In this document: positions 57,276 to 64,000 of the stretch, piece after piece
How the letters are laid out: each line of letters opens with the position of its first letter
How positions within the stretch are numbered: the first letter of the stretch is position 1
NCBI RefSeq assembly: GCF_900182635.1
Contig: NZ_FXTD01000003.1
Location: forward strand, 186,001 to 250,000
Length of the DNA stretch: 64,000 nt
Direction of reading: 5' to 3'
Source: Halorubrum cibi
Lineage (GTDB): Archaea > Halobacteriota > Halobacteria > Halobacteriales > Haloferacaceae
Program-made: the position numbers and the translations under genes
The notes under the pieces: model-generated
Told to the model about the DNA's origin: nothing
Database searches by the model: none
The model's input: the letters and a program-made list of their open reading frames with translations, nothing else

Positions 57276-58049
57276 ATGGACGTGCTCGTCGTCGGCGCGG
57301 GAGAGATCGGCCGCTGGGTGGCGGACACCCTCACAGCCGACGGCTCGCCCGCCGACGCGAGCGTGACCTTCACCGACCGCGACACCGCCGTCGCCGCCGA
57401 CGCCGCCGCGACTCGGGACGCCGAGGCCGTTCCGGTCGACGCCGAGACGACCCACGACGCGGTCTGCCTCTCCGTCCCGATGTCGGCGGTGCCCGACGCG
57501 GTCGCGGCGTACGCGCCGCGGGCCGACCAGACGATCCTCGACGTCTCCGGCGAGATGACGGCGTCGATCGCGGCGATGCGCGAACACGCCCCCGACCTCG
57601 AGCGCGCGAGCTACCACCCGCTTTTCGCGCCGCCGCGAGTTCCCGGCAACGTGGCCGCCGTCGTCGACGATCCCGGGCCCGCGATCGAGGCCGTCTCCGC
57701 GGCGATCGAGGCCGGCGGCAACGAGGTCTTCGAGACCACGGCGGCGGAGCACGACCGCGCGATGGAGACCGTCCAGGCGGGCGCACACGCCGCGGTGCTC
57801 GCGTGGCGGCTCGCCGGCGAGGAGGTCCGCGAGGAGTTCCACACCCCGGTCTCGGCCGCCCTCGACGACGTGGCCGACACGGTCACGGAGGGGTCGCCGG
57901 CGGTGTACGCCGAGATCCAGCGCGCCTTCGACGGCGCCGACGACGTCGCCGAGGCGGCCCGCGAGATCGCAGACGCCGACCCGGAGCGGTTCGCCGACCT
58001 CTACGAGCGCGCCCGCGGCGAGCGCGACCCCCGCGAACGACACGAGTGA
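57276..58049 (+). CDS. tyrA: Prephenate dehydrogenase
   Basis: Converts prephenate to 4-hydroxyphenylpyruvate with NAD(P)+, towards tyrosine. The 257-aa protein has a Rossmann dinucleotide loop VVGAGEIGRWVA (residues 5-16), CLSVPMSAVPDAVA, and a HPLFAPP segment with the substrate-binding residues of the TyrA family; the C-terminal helical dimer domain ends RFADLYERARGE. It is shorter than bacterial fused enzymes and has no chorismate mutase part. The Rsm22-like gene follows after 4 nt, so they probably share a transcript. Confidence 0.9.
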   Translation: MDVLVVGAGEIGRWVADTLTADGSPADASVTFTDRDTAVAADAAATRDAEAVPVDAETTHDAVCLSVPMSAVPDAVAAYAPRADQTILDVSGEMTASIAAMREHAPDLERASYHPLFAPPRVPGNVAAVVDDPGPAIEAVSAAIEAGGNEVFETTAAEHDRAMETVQAGAHAAVLAWRLAGEEVREEFHTPVSAALDDVADTVTEGSPAVYAEIQRAFDGADDVAEAAREIADADPERFADLYERARGERDPRERHE

Positions 58050-58053
58050 ACTC

Positions 58054-59508
58054 ATGATCGACAGAGCGGCGGTCCGGAACACCGCCAATTACCTGCGTCA
58101 GGTCCGCCCCATCGACCCCGAGGAGATAACCGAGTACATCGAAGGGACGCCACACCCAGCGGTCGTCCGCGAGACGCTTCGCGAGGAGGCGTTCGACCTC
58201 CGGCTCCGCGAGCGCGAGGACGGGAGCTTCGTCCCGGTCGACGACGATCCGGTTAGCCCGCCGGGATGGGAACCGGACGCGTTTCCCGAGGCGTACGCGT
58301 TCGCCCTGGAGGACCTCCTCGTCGCGGAGTTCGGTGCGAACTGGCACGTCGGCGACTCCGGCGACGAACTCCGGGAGACGATCCGCCGGCTCAAGGCCGA
58401 CTACCTCTACGGCAACGACGTCGAGTACGATCGAATGGCCGCGCTCGGCTACGCGATATATCACCTTCCCGGCTACTACGCCGCGATCGGCTACGTCCTC
58501 GACGACCTCGCCGAGAATGGCCTGATCGATCGGACGCTCCGGGTCCTCGACGTCGGTGCGGGCGTCGGCGGGCCGGCGCTCGGGCTCCACGACTACCTCC
58601 CCGAGGACGCGGTCGTGGAGTACCACGCCGTCGAACCCAGCGCCGCCGCCGACGTGCTCGACCGGTTGCTCGAGGAGACCGGCCGAAACTTCCGCTCGAC
58701 GGTCCACCGGACGACCGCCGAGTCGCTGTTCGGCCTCGAGGGGCCGTCCGGCCGGTCCGAGCGGTCCGACCCGCTCGACGAACCGTTCGACCTGCTGCTG
58801 TTCGGCAACGTCCTCTCCGAACTCGAGGACCCGGTCGCCGTCCTCGAGACCGCCACCGACGCGCTCGCGGCCGACGGGAGCCTCCTCGCGCTCGCGCCGG
58901 CGGACCGCGAGACGGCGATCGGGCTCCGCGAGGCCGAGCGGGCGGTCGCGACCCCCGAGAGCGGCGTTGAGGTGTACTCGCCGGGGATCCGGCTCTGGCC
59001 CGGCGCGTCCCCGAGCGACCGCGGGTGGTCCTTCGACGTCCGCGACGACCTCGCGGTCCCGCCGTTTCAGCGCCGGCTCGACGAGGCGGCCGCCCGCGAG
59101 GCGACCGACGAGCCGGGCGAGTTCCACAACGTCGACGTCCAGTTCGCCTACTCGATCCTGCGGACCGACGGGGAACGCCGGGTTGACGTCCGCGCGAGCG
59201 ACGACCGCTGCGCGCGGATGGCCGACTCGGAGGAGCACGTCACCGACCGGGTGAACCTGCTGGCGGTGAAGCTCAGCCACGACCTGAGCGACGGGGAGAA
59301 CGCGGTGTACCGCGTTGGCGACGGCTCCCAGTCGGTCGACCACTACCTCGTCTGTACGCGCGAGACGGTCCTCAACGACGGGCTCCGGGGGGCCGACTAC
59401 GGCGCGGTGGTCTTCGTCGAGAACGGGCTCGTGCTCTGGAACGGCGACGAGGGCGCGTACAACGTCGTCGTGGACGACGAGACCGTCGTCGACGTCGTCG
59501 CGCCCTGA
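58054..59508 (+). CDS. Rsm22-like ribosomal small-subunit methyltransferase-family protein
   Basis: A 484-aa protein. The N-terminal third has helices and ends FALEDLLVAEFGANWHVGD. The SAM-binding motif I is LRVLDVGAGVGGPALGLHDYLPED at about 162-185, with VVEYHAVEPSAAA following; LFGNVLSELEDPVAVLE is the motif IV region. This matches the Rsm22 family, methyltransferase-like assembly factors of the small subunit in mitochondria and archaea. The C-terminal third contains beta segments without known function. Confidence 0.82.
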   Translation: MIDRAAVRNTANYLRQVRPIDPEEITEYIEGTPHPAVVRETLREEAFDLRLREREDGSFVPVDDDPVSPPGWEPDAFPEAYAFALEDLLVAEFGANWHVGDSGDELRETIRRLKADYLYGNDVEYDRMAALGYAIYHLPGYYAAIGYVLDDLAENGLIDRTLRVLDVGAGVGGPALGLHDYLPEDAVVEYHAVEPSAAADVLDRLLEETGRNFRSTVHRTTAESLFGLEGPSGRSERSDPLDEPFDLLLFGNVLSELEDPVAVLETATDALAADGSLLALAPADRETAIGLREAERAVATPESGVEVYSPGIRLWPGASPSDRGWSFDVRDDLAVPPFQRRLDEAAAREATDEPGEFHNVDVQFAYSILRTDGERRVDVRASDDRCARMADSEEHVTDRVNLLAVKLSHDLSDGENAVYRVGDGSQSVDHYLVCTRETVLNDGLRGADYGAVVFVENGLVLWNGDEGAYNVVVDDETVVDVVAP

Positions 59509-59599
59509 CCGAGCGATCGGCGACTCGAAACCCGTAACCGAAATCGGTCGAATCCCGACCCATCGACATTCTGATTCGCGTGCCGCCCGTTCCACCCGC

Positions 59600-60454
59600 A
59601 TGGACACATCTCCGGGCGGCGACGACCGGACGCTTCCCGCGGACACGCGGATCGGCCGGGTCGCGCTCCGCGTCGGCGACCTCGATGCGACGACCGCTTT
59701 CTACCAGGACGTGATCGAACTCGCCGTGCTCGACCGGAACGGGACGACCGCGACGCTCGGGGCCGGCGGGACGCCCCTCCTCGAACTGATCGCCGATCCC
59801 GACGCGCCCGACCGCGGCCGAGCGAACGCCGGGCTGTTCCACACCGCATTCCGGGTCCCCTCCCGCGCCGCGCTCGGCGACGTCCTGACGCGGATCCGGG
59901 AGCGGTGGGAGCTCGACGGCGCGTCCGATCACGACGTGAGCGAGGCGCTGTACCTCGCCGATCCGGAGGGCAACGGCGTGGAGGTGTACCGCGACCGCCC
60001 CCGCGAGTCGTGGTCGGCGGTCGGCGAGGACCGAGTTCACATGACCACCGAACCGCTCGACGTCGAGAGCGTCGCCGCGGCCGCGGCCGGCGAGGACCGG
60101 GTACCGGCCGATACCCACGTCGGGCACGTTCACCTCGAAGTCACTTCGCTCGAGGCGTTCGAGCGGTTCTATATAGCGGAATTCGGTTTCGACCTCCGAG
60201 CCACCTACCCGGACGCCCGCTTCGTCGCCGCCGGCGGCTACCACCACCACGTCGGCGCGAACACGTGGAACGGGCGTACGGACCCGGCCGCCGCCCGCGG
60301 ACTCGACCGGTTCGAGGTCGTCGTCCCCGGCGACGAGGCTCGCCGTGAACTCCGGGAGCGGCTGGAGGAGGACGTCACGGAGCCGACGCCCGGAGACGGG
60401 TTCGCGGTCACCGACCCGGACGGGATGGAGATTCGGGTGGTCGACGGGCGGTAG
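59600..60454 (+). CDS. Two-domain VOC (glyoxalase-fold) protein
   Basis: A 284-aa protein of two glyoxalase/bleomycin-resistance modules. The first (IGRVALRVGDLDATTAFYQDVIELAVLDR, ending LYLADPEGNGVEVYRDRP) and the second (VGHVHLEVTSLEAFERFYIAEFGFDLR, ending FAVTDPDGMEIRVVDG) each contain a metal-ligand-like glutamate; a GYHHHVGANTWNG motif supplies extra histidines. This layout is that of extradiol dioxygenase-like or CatE-like proteins. The reaction is unknown. Start: ATG at 59600 (MDTSPGGDDRTLPADTRIGR). Confidence 0.85.
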   Translation: MDTSPGGDDRTLPADTRIGRVALRVGDLDATTAFYQDVIELAVLDRNGTTATLGAGGTPLLELIADPDAPDRGRANAGLFHTAFRVPSRAALGDVLTRIRERWELDGASDHDVSEALYLADPEGNGVEVYRDRPRESWSAVGEDRVHMTTEPLDVESVAAAAAGEDRVPADTHVGHVHLEVTSLEAFERFYIAEFGFDLRATYPDARFVAAGGYHHHVGANTWNGRTDPAAARGLDRFEVVVPGDEARRELRERLEEDVTEPTPGDGFAVTDPDGMEIRVVDGR

Positions 60455-60508
60455 CCGGGTCGCAGTCGACCGTCGCCGGCGGCGAGGCGGCCGTCGGAAT
60501 CACGAACC

Positions 60509-61444
60509 TCACTCCTCGGCGTTCGATCGCGACAGTCGGCGACGGATCGCGAACCCGACGCCCAAAAGCGGTAGACCGGCCGCGAGGAGGTACGGCGCGG
60601 CGTAGGCCGCACCGACGACCGCGGCCCGGAGGACCGTTCCGAGGCCGCGGACCGACTCGAGGAACGCCGTCACCACGCCGGTGTCGTACCACGCCGTCGA
60701 GACGGTGGAGGGATCGGGCGGCTCCTCGCGGAGTTCGACCCGGATCGTCGATAGCGCGACACGCTCCTCGAGGGAGGCCAACTGCGTCTCCATCCGCTCG
60801 ATCTCCGCTTGAACGTCGGAAAGCTCCGACTGGACCGCCAGCACGTCCTCGGTCGTGTTCGCCTCCTCGTAGAGTTCCCTGAGGCGGTCGCGCTCGGCCC
60901 GTCGGTTCTCTAAGCGCGCCTCGAGGTCCGCGATCCGGTCCGTGACGTCCCGACTCTCCGTCGTCGACCGATCGACCGTCCCGAGCGCCTCGAGGTCGGC
61001 CACGGCGGCGTCGAAGTCCTCGCTCGGGACCCGGATCGTGAGCGAGCCGACGGTGTAGTTCTCGTCGCCCCGTTCGCGGATCTCGCGCGTCGAGTCGCTC
61101 ACGAACCCGCCGTACTCCTCGGCTATCGAGCGGGCCTCGGCGTCCGCCTCCTCGAAGGAGTCGACGGTCACCCGGAGGTCTCCGGTCCGGATCAGCCGCC
61201 GTTCAGCCACCGCGGCGACCGTCTCGCCGTCCTCGCTCACGGTGTACGTGGCTTCGGCCGTACCGCCTCCGCCGTCCTCGGCTCCGTTCGACGCACCGCC
61301 TCCGTCCCCCTCGAGCGAACGCGATTCGGGGACGTCGCCGCCGGCGTCCGCGCCCCCTCCGGCTCCGCCGCCGGCACCTGAACAGCCGGCGAGCGCCACG
61401 AGCACCGCGACCGTCACGACGAGAAGCAGTCGTCTCGTGTCCAT
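60509..61444 (-). CDS. DUF4349 lipoprotein
   Basis: A 311-aa lipoprotein starting MDTRRLLLVVTVAVLVALAGC, with a lipobox (LAGC) at residues 17-20. A Gly-rich linker follows, then the DUF4349 domain: LRVTVDSFEEADAEARSIAEEYGGFVSDS and GSLTIRVPSEDFDAAVADLEALGTV. A coiled coil (DLEARLENRRAERDRLRELYEEANTTEDVLAVQSELSDVQAEIERME) leads to a C-terminal membrane helix (about 270-297). It is thought to be an envelope component. A TATA element lies 28 nt upstream. Confidence 0.87.
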   Translation of the reverse strand: MDTRRLLLVVTVAVLVALAGCSGAGGGAGGGADAGGDVPESRSLEGDGGGASNGAEDGGGGTAEATYTVSEDGETVAAVAERRLIRTGDLRVTVDSFEEADAEARSIAEEYGGFVSDSTREIRERGDENYTVGSLTIRVPSEDFDAAVADLEALGTVDRSTTESRDVTDRIADLEARLENRRAERDRLRELYEEANTTEDVLAVQSELSDVQAEIERMETQLASLEERVALSTIRVELREEPPDPSTVSTAWYDTGVVTAFLESVRGLGTVLRAAVVGAAYAAPYLLAAGLPLLGVGFAIRRRLSRSNAEE

Positions 61445-61470
61445 GTTCGGGTGATACGTCGCGCCCGCGG

Positions 61471-61476
61471 TAAAGG
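61471..61476 (-). promoter_or_regulatory. TATA-like element for the DUF4349 gene
   Basis: TAAAGG on the plus strand (CCTTTA on the minus), about 28 nt upstream of the start at 61444. Confidence 0.45.
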
Positions 61477-61580
61477 CTCGCAAGGCACAAACCGTCGTTT
61501 GTCCTTCGGCTCCGACGCATCCGATCTCGAGGGAATTCAGCCGACTGTCGCCCCTCCCGCCGACGATCCCGCCCTCACCC

Positions 61581-62333
61581 TCATTCGACGCCGACCGGCT
61601 CGATCAGCTCCGGACCGTCGGTTCCGGCGGCGTTCACCCGCGTCGAGACCGGGTGCGTCTCCATCTCCGCCGCCGGGTACGGGCCCATGAGCGCGGCCGC
61701 CTCCTCCGGGTCGCCGCGGAGCCACCGCTCCTCCTCGTCGGGCGCGAGGATCACCGCCATCCGGTGGTGAAGGTCGGCTACCGCGTCGTTCGGCTCGGTC
61801 GTCACGATTGCGAACGTCTCTCGGACTCGGTCGCCGCCATCACTTCGCCCGTCGCCGGCGACCGCTCCACCCGCACCCGCGTCCGTCCCGCCGCCGAACG
61901 CGCCGAGCCCGGTCTGCGTCGTCTCCGGCTCCGGCGGCGTCCACCGCTCGTAGATCCCGGCCATCGCGAACGGCCGGTCGTCCTCGAGGGCGACGCGGTA
62001 CGGCCGCGTTCCGGCTCCGTCCCCCTCGTCGACCCACTCGTAGAACCCGTCCGCGAGGACGAGACACCGACGGGACTCGTAGGCGTCCGCGAAGCTCCGT
62101 TTCTCTCTGATCGTTTCCGATCGAGCGTTGATCAGATCGAACGATTCCTCCGCCCACGACGGCGTCAGCCCCCACCTCATCCGGGTGGCCCTATCCGGGT
62201 CCTCGGCCGTCACGACCGGGAGGTCCTCGCCGGGCGCGCAGTTGTAGCTGGGCTCGAAGCCGTCCCCGAACGTCACGCCGAAGCGGGATCCGAGCGTCTC
62301 CGCTGGCGTGAACAGGGTGTAGCGGCCACACAT
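61581..62333 (-). CDS. SOS-response-associated (HMCES/YedK) DNA-protein crosslink protein
   Basis: A 250-aa SRAP-domain protein that covalently binds abasic sites in single-stranded DNA through the N-terminal Cys2 (MCGRYTLF). Landmarks: PSYNCAPGEDLPVV with the conserved Asn, WGLTPSWAEE, NARSETI, GFYEW with the active-site Glu, and HHRMAVILAPDEEERWL with the catalytic His. A low-complexity Gly/Ala insert at residues 148-168 is variable. The Cys must be residue 2, which fixes the start at 62333. Confidence 0.94.
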   Translation of the reverse strand: MCGRYTLFTPAETLGSRFGVTFGDGFEPSYNCAPGEDLPVVTAEDPDRATRMRWGLTPSWAEESFDLINARSETIREKRSFADAYESRRCLVLADGFYEWVDEGDGAGTRPYRVALEDDRPFAMAGIYERWTPPEPETTQTGLGAFGGGTDAGAGGAVAGDGRSDGGDRVRETFAIVTTEPNDAVADLHHRMAVILAPDEEERWLRGDPEEAAALMGPYPAAEMETHPVSTRVNAAGTDGPELIEPVGVE

Positions 62334-62386
62334 CGGTTCCCGTTCGGTTCGCGCGGACTTAAACGGTCGGCGTGCGGCGCGGTCGG

Positions 62387-63751
62387 TCATCGGTACGCCT
62401 CGAACTCCTCGCCGAATACCAGGAAGTAACCGGTGCCGACGACACCGATCGCGGCCGCGATCGTGAACGCGACCTCGGGGCTGGCGAACTGCCAGAGATA
62501 GCCGCCGAGCGCGGCGCTCGGGATCACGACCGTGTTCCGCAACAGGTAGTACGTCCCGGTGACGCGCCCGCCCGCTCCCCGTTCGGCGGGGCCGACGATC
62601 AACGCCTTGTGGGAGGGGAGGCCCGCGAAGCGGAGCCCGGAGAACGCGAAGACGAGGACCATCGCCCAGGAGAGCGGCATCACCGACGTGAGCGCCTCCG
62701 GGACGGCGATGAGCACGACGGGGAAGAGGGCGTACACCGCGAACCCCAGCCCGACGACCGGTTTGAGCCCGACTCGTTCGGCGGCCTTGGCGGCGGGTGC
62801 CATCGAGACCAGCGCGACCAGCATCTCGACGCCGAGCAGGTAGCCGAAGAAGGCCGCCGGCGAGAGGTCGACGCCGTAGGAGGTCCCGGCCAAGGAGACG
62901 GTGGTCTCGAGGCCGACCTCGTAGAACTGCGTGATCACCAACACGAAGAAGACGTACACCATGCCGTTCGCGAATCGCACGAGCGTGTCGCCGATCAGTA
63001 GCGGCCGGAGCGGCTCGGGCATCTCGCGAAGGTCGCGTCTGATCCGTTCGACGCCCTCGAAGGAGCCGCCGACGGAGTCTCCGCTGGCGTCGTAGAGGAC
63101 GTGTTGGGCGACCGTCCCGACCACGCCGAAGACGACTGCCACCGCGAGGACGTACCGGAAACTCACCGTGAACGTGGGGTGAAAGCCTATCAGCACGGCC
63201 GCGAGTACCGGCCCGACGAGGAACGCGGTCCGCCGGAACGTCTCCGTGCTGGCGAATCCGGCCGCGAGCCGCGACGGGTCGGTCGCCTGTTTCACGACCG
63301 CGAACGTGGCACCGAGCCCGAACGACTTCCATCCCTGCGCGAACAGCAGGCCGACGAAGATCCAGATCCACGGCTGGATCGCGACGCCGCCGACGGTGAC
63401 CGTACCCAGAGACGGCGCGACCAACCATACGACGAATCCGAGCGTCGATATCAGGCCGAACACCGTGAGCGCGTACCGCGACCCGATCCGGTCCGAGATC
63501 GCGCCGCCGGGGTACGGGAACACCGCCGAGACGACGTTTCCGACGGTCCCGAAGAGACCGACGACGAACCCGGACGCCCCCAACGCGACCATGTACTCCG
63601 GGAGATATCGGTTGGTCATTTGAAAGGCGAGGCTGAACGCGAACATCGCGAGCGACAACACCAACACGTCCCGCTCGAGCGCGAAGAACTGCCGAAACGC
63701 GTCCAATGGCCCCGAGTCGTCCGTATCGGTCGCGGCTCGTCCCCGGCTCAT
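62387..63751 (-). CDS. Major facilitator superfamily transporter
   Basis: A 454-aa protein with about 12 helices. FGTVGNVVSAVFPYPGGAISDRIGSRYALTVFG is the first MFS loop motif, and GVERIRRDLREMPEPLRPLLIGDTLVRF the central loop. The second half shows AYYLLRNTVVIPSAA near the end. Substrate unknown. The ATG at 63751 is preceded by an AT-poor spacer; no strong TATA found. Confidence 0.87.
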   Translation of the reverse strand: MSRGRAATDTDDSGPLDAFRQFFALERDVLVLSLAMFAFSLAFQMTNRYLPEYMVALGASGFVVGLFGTVGNVVSAVFPYPGGAISDRIGSRYALTVFGLISTLGFVVWLVAPSLGTVTVGGVAIQPWIWIFVGLLFAQGWKSFGLGATFAVVKQATDPSRLAAGFASTETFRRTAFLVGPVLAAVLIGFHPTFTVSFRYVLAVAVVFGVVGTVAQHVLYDASGDSVGGSFEGVERIRRDLREMPEPLRPLLIGDTLVRFANGMVYVFFVLVITQFYEVGLETTVSLAGTSYGVDLSPAAFFGYLLGVEMLVALVSMAPAAKAAERVGLKPVVGLGFAVYALFPVVLIAVPEALTSVMPLSWAMVLVFAFSGLRFAGLPSHKALIVGPAERGAGGRVTGTYYLLRNTVVIPSAALGGYLWQFASPEVAFTIAAAIGVVGTGYFLVFGEEFEAYR

Positions 63752-64000
63752 TATCGTCCTCGTATCGAGCGCATGGGGTGTTATCCGTTCCGCTGGGACG
63801 GCCGCGGAGACCGCCGAAACGGCGTTGGTGGGGTCGCCTCGAGCCGTGCCGACCGCCGGTCGCTCAGGGATAACAATTTGTATTGCGATATACAGTTTAT
63901 GCGATCGCAGTGAGACAGAATTCCGTCGTTTCGAACACGACTAAATCTGGATCACCGCACGAGATCGGTCTCGCTCACCCGAACAATCGGTACACGTTCG
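63752..64000. promoter_or_regulatory. Terminal intergenic region with two inverted repeats
   Basis: No gene is evident. AT-rich DNA at 63870-63900 contains TGTAT-N6-ATACA (63879-63894), followed by the 10-bp perfect palindrome TGCGATCGCA (63900-63909). This looks like the regulatory region of a gene that begins beyond the window or lies on the other strand. Confidence 0.4.

Overview
The window reads as chromosomal DNA of an extremely halophilic archaeon (class Halobacteria). The composition is GC-rich, with AT-rich stretches mainly at promoters, and the proteins are strongly acidic. Translation-factor genes are archaeal type (aIF6, aIF2-beta with a TRAM tail, L39e, L31e, LX/L18Ae, prefoldin alpha, NAC, RNase P Rpp21, Dph2). 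Many genes have a TATA-like element 25-30 nt before the start codon, as in leaderless haloarchaeal transcripts. A Halorubrum-like host is my guess from overall gene content, not a proven assignment. Coding is dense; the only gene-free stretch over 300 nt is the glpK upstream region.

Layout. 0.3-3 kb: glycerol kinase directly abutted by a polytopic membrane protein that may be the glycerol entry channel. 3.5-13.6 kb: housekeeping genes, namely an atypical Orc1/Cdc6-like ATPase, a HAD phosphatase, RNase P Rpp21, a Trm112-like zinc protein, a creatininase-family hydrolase, NAC overlapping a TrmI-type methyltransferase, a DUF5821/TbsP-like regulator, an amidohydrolase, an aminotransferase and archaeal methionine adenosyltransferase. 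13.7-19.6 kb: a histidine kinase, a LEA14-like anchored protein with a tandem-repeat tail, a pirin and small membrane proteins. 19.6-24.8 kb: an M20 peptidase, then the conserved translation block L39e-L31e-aIF6-L18Ae-prefoldin-FtsY, followed by initiator tRNA-Met and aIF2-beta. 25-32 kb: an XPD/Rad3 helicase, MFS and HAD genes, a LOG-like protein, a probably frameshifted small membrane gene and Dph2.

32-46 kb is the most interesting part. It holds a 712-aa protein that looks like a CHAT-type module lacking its catalytic dyad, and a phosphotransferase. Next comes a possible metal-responsive set: a membrane-anchored winged-helix protein with a Met-rich loop, two strong palindromes, a secreted Met/His-rich peptide and a SHOCT membrane protein. 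About 2 kb further on is a nitrous-oxide-reduction cluster: a Cys-rich bacterio-opsin-activator-type regulator, a BlaI-like regulator overlapping nosZ, nosZ, an unassigned membrane protein, nosD, nosF and nosY. NosZ is a copper enzyme, so the neighbouring Met/His-rich genes may supply or sense copper; this link is inferred from proximity.

46-64 kb returns to metabolism and transport: a GIDE-like membrane protein, an aminotransferase overlapping an Lrp regulator, four MFS transporters (two in tandem), a tandem-domain universal stress protein, small conserved haloarchaeal proteins, a methyltransferase and a DsbA-like lipoprotein transcribed divergently from one central TATA, prephenate dehydrogenase, an Rsm22-like methyltransferase, a two-domain VOC protein, a DUF4349 lipoprotein and an HMCES/YedK-type protein. 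No CRISPR array, insertion sequence or rRNA gene was seen.
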